A stretch of 64,000 nt of DNA, from positions 1-64,000 of the forward strand of contig NZ_MUYK01000008.1 of NCBI RefSeq assembly GCF_002155685.1. Direction: 5' to 3'. The position numbers and the translations under genes were made by a program. A model generated the notes under the pieces. The model saw only the letters and a program-made list of their open reading frames with translations, had not been told where the DNA came from and ran no database searches. Below are positions 42,884 through 51,755 of this stretch, in pieces. The DNA comes from Erythrobacter colymbi. Its GTDB lineage: Bacteria; Pseudomonadota; Alphaproteobacteria; Sphingomonadales; Sphingomonadaceae. Position 1 is the first letter of the stretch; every line of letters begins with the position of its first letter.

Positions 42884-44212
42884 ATGACCACATCACTCGA
42901 TCTGATGCGCAAGCGGCGCTTCCTGCCGCTGTTCCTGACCCAGCTCCTGAACGCGCTGAACGACAATCTCTACAAGAACGCGATGGTGCTGTTCATCGTG
43001 TACCAGCTGTATGATTCGCCCGAGATGGAGACGCTGATCAGCGGCGTCGCCACCGCGCTGTTCGTGATCCCCTTCGTGCTGTTCTCGGCCACCTCGGGCC
43101 AGCTTGCCGACATGCGCGACAAGACCAAGATCATCCGCTGGATCAAGTTTGCCGAGATCATCATCATGATTGTCGGCGGCATCGGGCTGATGATGGCCGC
43201 ACGCGGCGTGGCGGTGGAGACCGTCGCGATCCCGCTGATGTTCCTCGCGCTGTTCGCGATGGGGCTCCATTCCACATTCTTCGGCCCGATCAAATACGCG
43301 ATCCTGCCCCAGCACCTCGAAGAGGACGAGGTGCTCGCGGGCACGGGCCTGGTCGAGGCGGGGACCTATGTGGCGATCCTTGCCGGCATGATCCTCTCGG
43401 CGATCTTTACCGTCGAGGAGAGCACCATCGCCATCATCGTCTTCGCGCTGATCGGCTATGTCGTGTGCCGCCAGGTGCCGCCCGCGCCCGCGCAGTGCGA
43501 GGACACCAAGATCGACTGGAACCCGATCCGCGCCTCGAAGGACCTGATCGCCTTTTCCTTCGGCAATCCCGAGCTGCGCTATTCGGTGCTCGCGATCAGC
43601 TATTTCTGGGCGATTGCCGCGATCCTCGGCACCCAGTTCTTCCCCCTCGCCAAGAACGTGCTTCTCGCCGACAAGCAGGTGGCGATGGTGCTGCTGGTCG
43701 CCTTCTCGGCCGGCATCGCGATCGGATCGGTGGCGATCAACGCGCTGCTGAAGGGCGAGATTTCCGCGCGCCATTCCGCCGTATCGGTGCTGGTGATGGG
43801 CGTGCTGCTGATCACCTTCTACCTCGAATGCCGGATGTGGAACCTGACCCCGGCGGCAGGCGGGCTGTTCTCGGTGCCCGAATTCCTCGAACAGCCGCTC
43901 GCGCTGGTGCTGATCGCCAACCTGCTGCTGATCGCGGTGGCAGGCGGCATGTTCGTGGTGCCCCTCTACGCCTTCCTGACGACGCGGGTCGACAAGTCCG
44001 AAGCCTCGCGCTCGGTCGCGGCGAACAACTTCGTCTCCTGCGTGTTCATGGCGGTGGGCGCAGGGGTTGCCGGCGTGCTCGGCTTCTTCGGCATCCCGCT
44101 AGAGGAACAGCTGCTGCTCAGCCTGTTCCTGTGCATCGTCTCGGCACAGCTCTCGCGCAAGCTCTACAAGGTCGAGCAGCAGCGCCCGGCCGAGGTTGCC
44201 GCCCAGATCTAG
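42884..44212 (+). CDS. MFS transporter, LplT-like (lysophospholipid flippase family)
   Basis: 442 residues with about 12 membrane helices. The N-terminal FLTQLLNALNDNLYKNAMVL, with the conserved NDN, and FGPIKYAILPQHL are typical of LplT and of the transporter half of Aas-LplT fusion proteins that flip lysophospholipids across the inner membrane for re-acylation. Here it stands alone with no acyltransferase attached or adjacent. It lies divergent to pgsA and its stop TAG is shared with the convergent small gene at 44209. Substrate assignment is by family only. Confidence 0.82.
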   Translation: MTTSLDLMRKRRFLPLFLTQLLNALNDNLYKNAMVLFIVYQLYDSPEMETLISGVATALFVIPFVLFSATSGQLADMRDKTKIIRWIKFAEIIIMIVGGIGLMMAARGVAVETVAIPLMFLALFAMGLHSTFFGPIKYAILPQHLEEDEVLAGTGLVEAGTYVAILAGMILSAIFTVEESTIAIIVFALIGYVVCRQVPPAPAQCEDTKIDWNPIRASKDLIAFSFGNPELRYSVLAISYFWAIAAILGTQFFPLAKNVLLADKQVAMVLLVAFSAGIAIGSVAINALLKGEISARHSAVSVLVMGVLLITFYLECRMWNLTPAAGGLFSVPEFLEQPLALVLIANLLLIAVAGGMFVVPLYAFLTTRVDKSEASRSVAANNFVSCVFMAVGAGVAGVLGFFGIPLEEQLLLSLFLCIVSAQLSRKLYKVEQQRPAEVAAQI

Positions 44213-44400
44213 ATAATGAAGGCGAACACCGCGAGCGTCAGCGCCACATAGGTGCTGGCGACCCCGCGCACGTCTTCCATCGTCAGCCGCCACAGGCTCT
44301 CCGCCGGAATCGGGATCAGGTCGCGCTTCACGTGCGGCGGCAGGCTGGCGCGGAACCAGTGGCGGGCGGTCTCGTCAGTGAGGACCAGGCTGCGACGCAT
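44209..44400 (-). CDS. Small membrane protein (63 aa), hypothetical
   Basis: 63 residues: a charged N-terminal two-thirds with an amphipathic segment (LIPIPAESLWRLTMEDV) and a single C-terminal hydrophobic helix (ASTYVALTLAVFAFII) that ends the protein, like a tail-anchored miniprotein. GGGAGA lies eight bases before the ATG, which supports translation. It is convergent with the transporter gene, the stop codons sharing CTAG. No family is recognised. Confidence 0.6.
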   Translation of the reverse strand: MRRSLVLTDETARHWFRASLPPHVKRDLIPIPAESLWRLTMEDVRGVASTYVALTLAVFAFII

Positions 44401-44595
44401 TTTGCGATTCTCCCGAAGGTCAGGTGCCCAGTTTTAAGACTTTCTTAACCATTGGAAACGCTTTGCGGCGAGTGTGTCACAGCGTGGGACAGGCCGTGCC
44501 GGGCTGTGGACCCGGCCAAAGGTGCCGCTCCCCGTTTGCACCCTCGCCCGCGCGCCGTTAGAGGCTCGGGATTGGACGACGGGAGAGCTTTTCAC

Positions 44596-46287
44596 ATGAC
44601 CGATTCCACCCGCACCGCAGCTGCGCTGCTGGTCGATTGCCTTGCCACGCAGGGCTGCGAGCGGATCTTCACCGTGCCGGGGGAAAGCTTCCTCGCCGTG
44701 CTCGATGCCCTGCCCGACCGGCCGGAGATCGAGGTCGTCACCTGCCGCCAGGAAGGCGGGGTCGCCTTCATGGCCTGCGCCGAAGGGGCGATGAACGCGG
44801 CCGGATCGGGCCGCCCGGGGGTCGCCTTCGTCACTCGCGGCCCGGGCGCGACCAATGCCTCGATCGGCGTCCATGTCGCGCATCAGGATTCGCAGCCGAT
44901 GATCCTGTTCGTCGGCGATGTCGCGCGCGGGATGCAGGGGCGCGAGGGCTTTCAGGAGGTCGATTTCACCGCCTTCTTCTCGCCCATCTGCAAGTGGGCC
45001 GCGCGGATCGACGATCCCCTGCGCATCCCCGAATATATCGCGCGGGCCTATGCCGTGGCGATCAGCGGGCGGCCCGGCCCGGTGGTGCTCGCCCTGCCCG
45101 AGGACATGCTGGTCGAGCACGTTCCCGCCAGCCTCCAGCCGCGCCCGATGGCGCTGCGCCCGGCACAGGCCGTGTGCCCCGATGCGATGCGCGCGCTGTT
45201 CGACATGATCGGTGACGCCGCGAGCCCCATCGCGATCATCGGCGGCGCGGGGTGGAACGCCAAGGCGCGGGCCTACTTCCAGCAGTTCGCCGAGAGCATC
45301 GGCCTGCCGGTGGCGACCGCCTTCCGCCGTCAGGACGCGATTGCGCCCGACAGCCCGGTCTATGCCGGCAACCTCGGCTATGGCCCCAACCCCAAGTTGG
45401 TCGAGCGGGTCAAGGCCGCCGACCTCGTGATCGCGGTCGGCGCGCGGCTCGGCGAGGCGACCACCGACGGCTACGAGGTGCCGACGCTCGAGCACCCCGG
45501 CCAGACCCTCGTCCACATCCACCCCGATCCCGAGGAACTTGGCCGCGTCTATCGCACCGACCTCGCACTGTGCTGCTCCATGGACGAATTCGCCGAATGT
45601 GCGGCGCTGTGGGATCACAGCGACATCATCCCCTTCGACGCCGGGGCCGAGGCGCACGCCGAATGGCTCGCCTGGGCCACCCCGCAGCCGTCAGACGCCG
45701 CGATTGATCTGGGCGCCTGCGTGGCGGCGATGCGCGGAAGCCTGCCGGCCGACACGATCATCTGCAACGGCGCAGGCAATTTCGCCGGCTGGTGGCACCG
45801 CTACTGGCGTTATGCCGCCTATCCCGGCCAGCTCGCACCGACCTGCGGGGCGATGGGCTATGGCGTGCCCGCGGCGGTGGCGGCGGCGCTCAAGCATCGT
45901 GACCGCACCGTGGTTGCCGTGGCGGGTGACGGGGACTTCCTGATGAACGGGCAGGAACTCGCCACCGCCGCGCAATATGGCGCGAACCTGATCGTGGTAG
46001 TGGTCGACAACGGCGCCTACGGCACGATCCGGATGCATCAGGAGCGCGAATATCCCGGCCGCGTGTCGGCCACGCAGCTCGCCAATCCCGATTTCGCGAT
46101 GCTGGGCGCGGCCTTCGGCGCGTGGAGCACGCGGGTGGAGACGACCGAAGGCTTCGTCGCCGCGCTGGAAGAGGCGAAGGGTCGCAGCGGCATCCGCCTG
46201 ATCCACGCCGTGACCGATCTCGAACGCATTGCCGCAAGCGGCGCGACGATCAGCGGCCTGCGCGCAAGGGCGAACCGGACGGCCTGA
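44596..46287 (+). CDS. Thiamine diphosphate-dependent enzyme, acetolactate synthase-like
   Basis: 563 residues with three ThDP domains: N-terminal Pyr domain (catalytic glutamate in CRQEGGVAFMACAEG), central FAD/transhydrogenase-like domain (about 190-330) and C-terminal PP domain with the GDGDFLMNGQEL cofactor motif and GAYGTIRMHQE. It resembles the large, catalytic subunit of acetolactate synthase-type enzymes, but there is no ilvN partner beside it; related enzymes include benzoylformate decarboxylase and oxalyl-CoA decarboxylase. Substrate open. GGGAGAG precedes the ATG. A parS-like site follows 87 bp after its stop. Confidence 0.87.
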   Translation: MTDSTRTAAALLVDCLATQGCERIFTVPGESFLAVLDALPDRPEIEVVTCRQEGGVAFMACAEGAMNAAGSGRPGVAFVTRGPGATNASIGVHVAHQDSQPMILFVGDVARGMQGREGFQEVDFTAFFSPICKWAARIDDPLRIPEYIARAYAVAISGRPGPVVLALPEDMLVEHVPASLQPRPMALRPAQAVCPDAMRALFDMIGDAASPIAIIGGAGWNAKARAYFQQFAESIGLPVATAFRRQDAIAPDSPVYAGNLGYGPNPKLVERVKAADLVIAVGARLGEATTDGYEVPTLEHPGQTLVHIHPDPEELGRVYRTDLALCCSMDEFAECAALWDHSDIIPFDAGAEAHAEWLAWATPQPSDAAIDLGACVAAMRGSLPADTIICNGAGNFAGWWHRYWRYAAYPGQLAPTCGAMGYGVPAAVAAALKHRDRTVVAVAGDGDFLMNGQELATAAQYGANLIVVVVDNGAYGTIRMHQEREYPGRVSATQLANPDFAMLGAAFGAWSTRVETTEGFVAALEEAKGRSGIRLIHAVTDLERIAASGATISGLRARANRTA

Positions 46288-46373
46288 TTCCCGCGCCGGT
46301 CTCGCAGGGGTCCAGATCGCGTTTCGCGCGGCCCAGACTCCCGCCAGACCGCGCCAGACCCCCGTCAGCGCGA

Positions 46374-46389
46374 TGTTTTACGTGAAACA
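46374..46389. other. parS-like ParB-binding site
   Basis: TGTTTTACGTGAAACA differs by one base from the bacterial parS consensus TGTTTCACGTGAAACA. The symmetry extends to 24 bp (46370-46393, GCGATG and CATCGC arms). It lies intergenic between the ThDP enzyme gene and the EVE gene. Chromosomal parS sites seed ParB spreading and origin segregation and usually lie in the origin-proximal region. No parAB genes are in the window. Confidence 0.75.
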
Positions 46390-46405
46390 TCGCGGCGCCG
46401 GCGGG

Positions 46406-46813
46406 TCAGCCTTGGGCCATCTCGCAGATCACCGCCCATTCCTCCGGCGTCACCCCGCAGACCGACAGGCGCGAGAGACGGATGAGCTGCATCTCGGCCA
46501 GCCGCGGCTCGGCCTTGATCGCGGCAAGGGTGACGGGCCTTGCGAACTTCGATTTGGCCTTCAGCTTCACCGCCGCCCACTTGCCCGTCTCGTCGGTCGG
46601 ATCGCCGATCCCGGAGACGGTGATCTCGGCGATCCCGACAATCTCGAGCCCCTCGCGGGAGTGGTAGAAGAACGCCTCGTCGCCCGGCTGCATCGCCATT
46701 AAATTGTTGCGCGCCAGATAGTTACGCACGCCGTCCCACGTCCCCTCGCCCTCGGCGACTAGGTCGTCCCAGCTGTATTTGAAGGGTTCGGATTTCATCA
46801 GCCAATAGGCCAT
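46406..46813 (-). CDS. EVE domain-containing protein
   Basis: 135 residues, almost exactly one EVE/PUA-like domain: YWLMKSEPFKYSWDDL at the N-terminus, TWDGVRNYLARNNLMAM and GDEAFFYHSREG. EVE domains of the thymocyte nuclear protein-1 type bind modified bases in DNA or RNA; the bacterial role is unsettled. It stands alone, convergent with the ThDP enzyme gene across the parS-like site. Confidence 0.92.
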   Translation of the reverse strand: MAYWLMKSEPFKYSWDDLVAEGEGTWDGVRNYLARNNLMAMQPGDEAFFYHSREGLEIVGIAEITVSGIGDPTDETGKWAAVKLKAKSKFARPVTLAAIKAEPRLAEMQLIRLSRLSVCGVTPEEWAVICEMAQG

Positions 46814-46985
46814 CGGTGGGCGTGCTCCTGCGTGGTGGACGCGCCCCGATAGCCCGCCCGCCCCCGCTTCGCCAAGCCCCGGCGGTTAACCCGATCTTTA
46901 GCGCATTCTGCGAGGAATCGCCCAGAACGAAGGAGAGGCGGCGGGGCCCACAGGCCGTCCTCCCCCAAGGGACAAGGCAAAGGTT

Positions 46986-48647
46986 TTGACGGATCACACG
47001 CCAGACAACCCGCTGAAAGCCGCCGAACGCGACATCATCGCGCTCGGCATCGCCGCGGCTGCCGTGATCATGCTGATCGGCACCGGCGGCTCGGTCCTGC
47101 CCCAGGCGGTGCGCGCGCTGTTGGGGGAAGGCGGCCGGCCCGACGTGCTGCTGGTCAATGCCCTACTCCTCAACATCGCGCTGATCATCTTCGGCTGGCG
47201 CCGCTACCGCGAGCTGACCCGCGAGATCGAGGTCCGCCGCCAGGCCGAAGCCCGCGCGCAGATGCTCGCCGCGACCGATCCGCTCACCCAGTGCCTCAAC
47301 CGCCGCTCGATGCTCGAGGCGACCGAGGAGCTGCGCGCCCGCGCTGCGGTGCGCGGCGAGGCGGTGGCCTATTGCATGGTCGATCTCGACAATTTCAAGC
47401 AGATCAACGACATGCACGGCCATTCCGCGGGCGATGCCGTGCTGGTGATGATGTGCGACCGGATCCGCACCCTGCTCCCGCGCGAGGCGCGGCTGGCGCG
47501 GCTCGGGGGTGACGAATTCGCCTTCGTCATGCCCTATCCCGCAGGCCACGCCGACCGGGTCGACGATCTCGTCATCCGCCTGTTCGAAAGCATGGCCCAG
47601 CCCTTCCGCATGCCCGAGCTGACGGTCGATCTCACCATGTCGATCGGGCTGGCCGCGGACCATGATGCGGACGGGACCATCGGCCTCGTGGTCGATGCCG
47701 CAACGCTGATGCATCGTGCGGACATGGCGCTATACCATGCCAAGAAACAGGGGCGGAACAGATACTTCTGGTTCGAAGCGAGCATGGAGAGCGAACTGCG
47801 CTTCCGCAACCAGCTCGAAACCGGCATCCGCCGCGGCCTCGCGCGCGGGGAGTTCGTGCCCTTCTACGAACAGCAGGTCGATCTCGAAACCGGCGCGCTG
47901 GTCGGCTTCGAGATGCTCGCCCGCTGGCGCTCGCCCCAGCTCGGGCTGATCAGCCCCGACATCTTCGTGCCGATCGCCGAGGAGATCGGCCTCATCAACG
48001 ATATGTCTGAACGCCTGATGGAACAGGCCTTCGCCGACGCGCGCGAATGGGACGATGCGCTCACGCTCTCGATCAACATCTCGCCCGTGCAGCTGCGCGA
48101 TCCGTGGTTCGCCCAGCGCCTGCTGAAGAAGCTGGTCGCGGCCAACTTCCCGCCGCGCCGGCTCGAGATCGAGATTACCGAAAGCTGCCTGCACGAGAAC
48201 ATCGGCCTCGTGCGCTCGATGATCATGTCCCTGCGCAACCAGGGCGTGCAGATCAGCCTCGACGATTTCGGGACGGGCTATTCGAGCCTCGAACAGCTGC
48301 GCAACCTGCCCTTCGACCGCATCAAGATCGACCGCAGTTTCGTCAGCGAGCTGAAGGAACCGGGCAACCGCTCGCGCATCGTCGAGGCGATCATCTCGCT
48401 CGGGCGCGGGCTCGATCTGCCGCTGACGGCCGAGGGCGTCGAGGACGAGGAAATCCTCAATGCGCTGAAGGCGATGGGCCGCCTCAAGGCGCAGGGCTAT
48501 TTCTACGGCCAGCCCGAAGATGCCGATGCGGTGCGTGCGCGCCTCAGGGCAGCGGGCAAGCTCACCGGCGCGCCGGGGGATCCGGCCGCGCAGCAGCGCG
48601 CGGGCGGTGAGGACGGCCCGACGCTCTACCGCATCGCCCGTCCCTGA
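46986..48647 (+). CDS. Membrane-anchored diguanylate cyclase/phosphodiesterase (GGDEF-EAL)
   Basis: 553 residues from a TTG start. Two membrane helices (about 18-36 and 53-70) precede a coiled linker, a GGDEF domain (about 90-262, intact GGDEF at 174-178) and an EAL domain (about 275-520). The EAL signature is E-M-L (309-311), keeping the metal-binding Glu; NISPVQL, EITESCL, DDFGTGYSS, DRIKIDRSFV and TAEGVED are intact, so both activities remain possible. No RxxD inhibitory site is seen five residues before GGDEF. It makes and/or degrades cyclic di-GMP. About 40 low-complexity residues end the protein. Confidence 0.93.
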   Translation: MTDHTPDNPLKAAERDIIALGIAAAAVIMLIGTGGSVLPQAVRALLGEGGRPDVLLVNALLLNIALIIFGWRRYRELTREIEVRRQAEARAQMLAATDPLTQCLNRRSMLEATEELRARAAVRGEAVAYCMVDLDNFKQINDMHGHSAGDAVLVMMCDRIRTLLPREARLARLGGDEFAFVMPYPAGHADRVDDLVIRLFESMAQPFRMPELTVDLTMSIGLAADHDADGTIGLVVDAATLMHRADMALYHAKKQGRNRYFWFEASMESELRFRNQLETGIRRGLARGEFVPFYEQQVDLETGALVGFEMLARWRSPQLGLISPDIFVPIAEEIGLINDMSERLMEQAFADAREWDDALTLSINISPVQLRDPWFAQRLLKKLVAANFPPRRLEIEITESCLHENIGLVRSMIMSLRNQGVQISLDDFGTGYSSLEQLRNLPFDRIKIDRSFVSELKEPGNRSRIVEAIISLGRGLDLPLTAEGVEDEEILNALKAMGRLKAQGYFYGQPEDADAVRARLRAAGKLTGAPGDPAAQQRAGGEDGPTLYRIARP

Positions 48648-48707
48648 TCGTCGCCCCCGCAGGCGCGGGACTGGACGCGCGGCCCTCGCGTGCATAGATG
48701 CACCCGC

Positions 48708-49523
48708 GTGAGCCAGACGATCCCCTTCATCAAGATGCACGGCCTCGGCAACGACTTCGTCGTGCTCGACGGGCGGGAGACGGCGCTGCCCGCGATGACC
48801 CCCGCCGTGGCGCGCGCGCTGGGTGACCGGCGCACAGGGATCGGCTTCGACCAGCTGATCCTACTGGAGCCGAGCGAAACGCAGGATTTCCGCGTCCGCT
48901 TCTTCAATTCCGACGGCAGCGAGGCGGGCGCCTGCGGCAATGGCAGCCGCGCGATCGCCCTGCTCCACGGCGCGCCCGCACAGGTCGAGACCGCCGGCGG
49001 GACACTCAGCCTCGAGCCGCTCGAGGGCGGCGCGCGGGTCGACATGGGGAGCCCACGCTTCGATTGGGATGCGATCCCGCTCGCCTATGCGATGGACACC
49101 TTCGCCATGCCGGTCGGGTGGGAGACGCTGGAAGGGCCGATGGCGGTCAATGTCGGCAATCCGCATGCGGTGTTCTTCGTCGAGGACGCCGATGCGGTGG
49201 ACCTCGAAGCGCTCGGCCCCGTGATCGAGCATGATCCGGTTTTCCCCGAGCGGGTGAACGTCAATGTCGCCAGCCTTGCCGGGCCCGATCACCTCCGCTT
49301 GCGCGTCTGGGAGCGCGGCGCAGGCCTTACCCGCGCCTGCGGCACCGGCGCCTGCGCCACCGCCGTCGCCGCGATCCGCAAGGGGCTGGTGCAAAGCCCG
49401 GTGCGCGTCACCCTCCCGGGCGGCGATCTCGTGATCGCATGGCAGCCGGGCGGCACGATCCTGATGAGCGGCCCCGCAACCGAAAGCTACCGCGGCAGCT
49501 TCCGCTGGGACGACTACGCTTGA
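48708..49523 (+). CDS. dapF: Diaminopimelate epimerase
   Basis: 271 residues. Converts LL- to meso-diaminopimelate for lysine and peptidoglycan synthesis. The two catalytic cysteines are C76 in GACGNGSR and C211 in ACGTGACATA; MHGLGNDFVVLD near the N-terminus is the family signature. The GTG at 48708 gives the usual short N-terminus; another GTG at 48690 adds six residues. It is the first gene of a tightly packed run dapF-mtaB-ftsY, joined by overlapping starts and stops. Confidence 0.97.
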   Translation: MSQTIPFIKMHGLGNDFVVLDGRETALPAMTPAVARALGDRRTGIGFDQLILLEPSETQDFRVRFFNSDGSEAGACGNGSRAIALLHGAPAQVETAGGTLSLEPLEGGARVDMGSPRFDWDAIPLAYAMDTFAMPVGWETLEGPMAVNVGNPHAVFFVEDADAVDLEALGPVIEHDPVFPERVNVNVASLAGPDHLRLRVWERGAGLTRACGTGACATAVAAIRKGLVQSPVRVTLPGGDLVIAWQPGGTILMSGPATESYRGSFRWDDYA

Positions 49524-50710
49524 ACGCAGCCGCTCCCGCCGCGCCGACCATCATCAGCCTCGGCTGCCGCATGAACATCGCGGAGAGCGAGCGGATGCGC
49601 GCGATGCTGGCGGGAGAGGAGAACCTCGTCGTCGTCAATTCCTGCGCCGTCACCGCCGAGGCGCTGCGCCAGACGCGGCAGGCGATCCGCCGTGCGCGCC
49701 GCGATCACCCGGCCGCACGCCTCGTCGTGACGGGCTGCGCGGCGGAAATCGACCGTAGCTCCATCGGCGCGATGGACGAGGTAGATGCGCTGGTCGCCAA
49801 CGCTGCCAAGCTCGATCCGAGGGCATGGAACGTGCCCGGCGAAGCGCCGCCCCTTGCCCCTGCGCGCACCCGCGCGTTCGTCACGGTGCAGAACGGCTGC
49901 GACCATGCCTGCACCTTCTGCGTCATCCCGCAGGGTCGCGGGGCGAGCCGCTCGCTCACCGTGCCGCAGGTGCTGGCCGAGGTGGAAGCGCACCTCGCAG
50001 CCGGCACGAAGGAAGTCGTGCTGACCGGTGTCGACCTCACCTCGTGGGGCCATGACCTGCCCGATGCCCCGCGGCTCGGCACGCTGGTCGCCGCGATCCT
50101 TGCCGCTTTCCCTGCCCTCCCCCGCCTGCGCCTGTCTTCGGTGGACGGGGTGGAGATCGATCCGTTGCTGTTCGAGCTGCTGGCGGGCGAGGAACGGGTG
50201 ATGCCGCACCTCCACCTCTCGCTCCAGCACGGGGCCGACCTGATCCTCAAGCGCATGAAGCGGCGGCACTTGCGCGGCGATGCCGTGGAACTGGTCGCGC
50301 GCCTGAAGGCGCAGCGACCCGACATCGCCATCGGCGCGGACCTCATCGCGGGCTTCCCGACCGAGGACGAGAGCCACCATCAGGCGAACCTTGCGATCAT
50401 CGACGAACTCGACATCGTCCACGCCCACATCTTCCCCTACTCGCCCCGCCCCGGCACCCCCGCCGCGCGGATGCCGCAGGTGCCGCGCGAGGTGGTGAAG
50501 GCCCGCGCCGCCGACCTGCGTGCGCGTGCTGCCGACCGCCGCGCCGCGTGGCTCGCCGGGCTTGTGGGCGAAACGCTCCCCGTCCTCGCCGAAAGGGGCG
50601 GCACGGGCTATGCCCCCAACTACGCACCCGTCGCCCTGCCCACCGGCACGGCGGCTGGCATCATCATCGACGTGACCCCATCGGGCCTCAGGGAGGGCCT
50701 GCTCGCATGA
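49520..50710 (+). CDS. mtaB: tRNA (N6-threonylcarbamoyladenosine(37)-C2)-methylthiotransferase MtaB
   Basis: 396 residues from a TTG start that overlaps the dapF stop (TTGA at 49520-49523). The UPF0004 domain cysteines are C16 (SLGCRMN), C42 (VNSCAVT) and C73 (TGCAAE); the radical-SAM cluster is C127-x3-C131-x2-C134 (GCDHACTFC). A TRAM-like C-terminus completes it. It adds a methylthio group to t6A37 of ANN-decoding tRNAs. The TTG start is required to include the first cluster cysteine; the nearest ATG would remove it. Coupled to ftsY downstream. Confidence 0.93.
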   Translation: MNAAAPAAPTIISLGCRMNIAESERMRAMLAGEENLVVVNSCAVTAEALRQTRQAIRRARRDHPAARLVVTGCAAEIDRSSIGAMDEVDALVANAAKLDPRAWNVPGEAPPLAPARTRAFVTVQNGCDHACTFCVIPQGRGASRSLTVPQVLAEVEAHLAAGTKEVVLTGVDLTSWGHDLPDAPRLGTLVAAILAAFPALPRLRLSSVDGVEIDPLLFELLAGEERVMPHLHLSLQHGADLILKRMKRRHLRGDAVELVARLKAQRPDIAIGADLIAGFPTEDESHHQANLAIIDELDIVHAHIFPYSPRPGTPAARMPQVPREVVKARAADLRARAADRRAAWLAGLVGETLPVLAERGGTGYAPNYAPVALPTGTAAGIIIDVTPSGLREGLLA

Positions 50711-51633
50711 GTGAAACCAGCTGGACCCAGCGCCTGTTCGGAGGCTTCGCCAAGACCTCCGAGCGGCTGAGCGCCAACCTGCCCGGCAGCAGCGGCGGGA
50801 GCGCGAAGCTTGACGACAAGACGCTCGACGAGGTCGAGGACGCGCTGATCCTCTCCGACCTCGGCCCGTCCGCCGCCGCCCGCATCCGCGCGCGCCTCGC
50901 CGAGAAGCGCTTCGGGCTCGAAATCACCACGCGCGAATTGAAGGAAGCCGTAGCCGAGGAAATCGCCGCGATCCTGCGTCCCGTGGCCAAGCCGCTCGAA
51001 ATCACCGCCTTCCCGCGCCCGCAGGTGATCCTCGTGATCGGGGTCAACGGCTCGGGCAAGACCACCACCATCGCCAAGCTCGCCCACCTGTTCCAGGAGG
51101 ACGATTATGGCGTGCTGCTGGCCGCGGGCGACACGTTTCGCGCGGCCGCCATCGGCCAACTGGCGACCTGGGCGGGGCGCATCGGCGTCGATCTGGTGCG
51201 CGGGCCCGAGGGCGGCGATCCGGCGGCGATCGTGTTCGATGCGGTCCGCCAAGCCACCGACACCGGGATCGATGCGCTGATCGTCGACACCGCCGGCCGC
51301 CTCCAGAACAAGAAGGAACTGATGGAGGAGCTGGCCAAGATCCGCCGCGTCCTCGGCCGGCTCAATCCCGAGGCGCCGCATGATGTGGTGCTCGTGCTCG
51401 ATGCCACCAATGGCCAGAATGCGCTGTCGCAGATCGATGTGTTCAAGGAAGTCGCGGGCGTCACCGGGCTCATCATGACCAAGCTTGACGGCACCGCGCG
51501 CGGCGGCGTGCTGGTCGCGGCGGCGGAGCAATATGGCCTCCCCATCCACGCCATCGGCGTCGGCGAGAAGATGGAGGACCTCAGGCCCTTCGACCCCGAC
51601 CTCGTCGCCCGCGTGATCGCAGGGGTGGCGTAA
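50707..51633 (+). CDS. ftsY: Signal recognition particle receptor FtsY
   Basis: 308 residues. The N domain (about 35-100) and G domain (about 105-305) carry the SRP-GTPase motifs: P-loop IGVNGSGKTTTIAKLA (112-119 core), DTFRAAA, DTAGRLQNK and TKLDGTARGG. The acidic A domain of enterobacterial FtsY is almost absent, as in many alphaproteobacteria. It docks SRP-ribosome complexes at the inner membrane. The ATG overlaps the mtaB stop (ATGA). Confidence 0.97.
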   Translation: MSETSWTQRLFGGFAKTSERLSANLPGSSGGSAKLDDKTLDEVEDALILSDLGPSAAARIRARLAEKRFGLEITTRELKEAVAEEIAAILRPVAKPLEITAFPRPQVILVIGVNGSGKTTTIAKLAHLFQEDDYGVLLAAGDTFRAAAIGQLATWAGRIGVDLVRGPEGGDPAAIVFDAVRQATDTGIDALIVDTAGRLQNKKELMEELAKIRRVLGRLNPEAPHDVVLVLDATNGQNALSQIDVFKEVAGVTGLIMTKLDGTARGGVLVAAAEQYGLPIHAIGVGEKMEDLRPFDPDLVARVIAGVA

Positions 51634-51640
51634 AAGTCCT

Positions 51641-51744
51641 CGTCATTGCGAGGAGCCGCAGGCGACGAAGCAATCCATCGACCATTCACAAGCGGCAAAC
51701 TAAGGGCCATGGATTGCCGCGCGGCTGCGCCGCTCGCAATGACG
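51641..51744. repeat. Imperfect palindromic repeat between ftsY and yciB
   Basis: The left arm (51641-51678) starts CGTCATTGCGAG and ends GCAATCCAT. The right arm (51709-51744) is its inverted, diverged copy starting ATGGATTGCC and ending CTCGCAATGACG. About 30 bp lie between. It ends 12 bp before the yciB start, so it would be transcribed as a large hairpin in the spacer. CGTCATTGCGAGGAGC-type palindromes are a dispersed repeat class in many proteobacterial genomes. Confidence 0.8.
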
Positions 51745-51755
51745 AAGAAAGAGAC

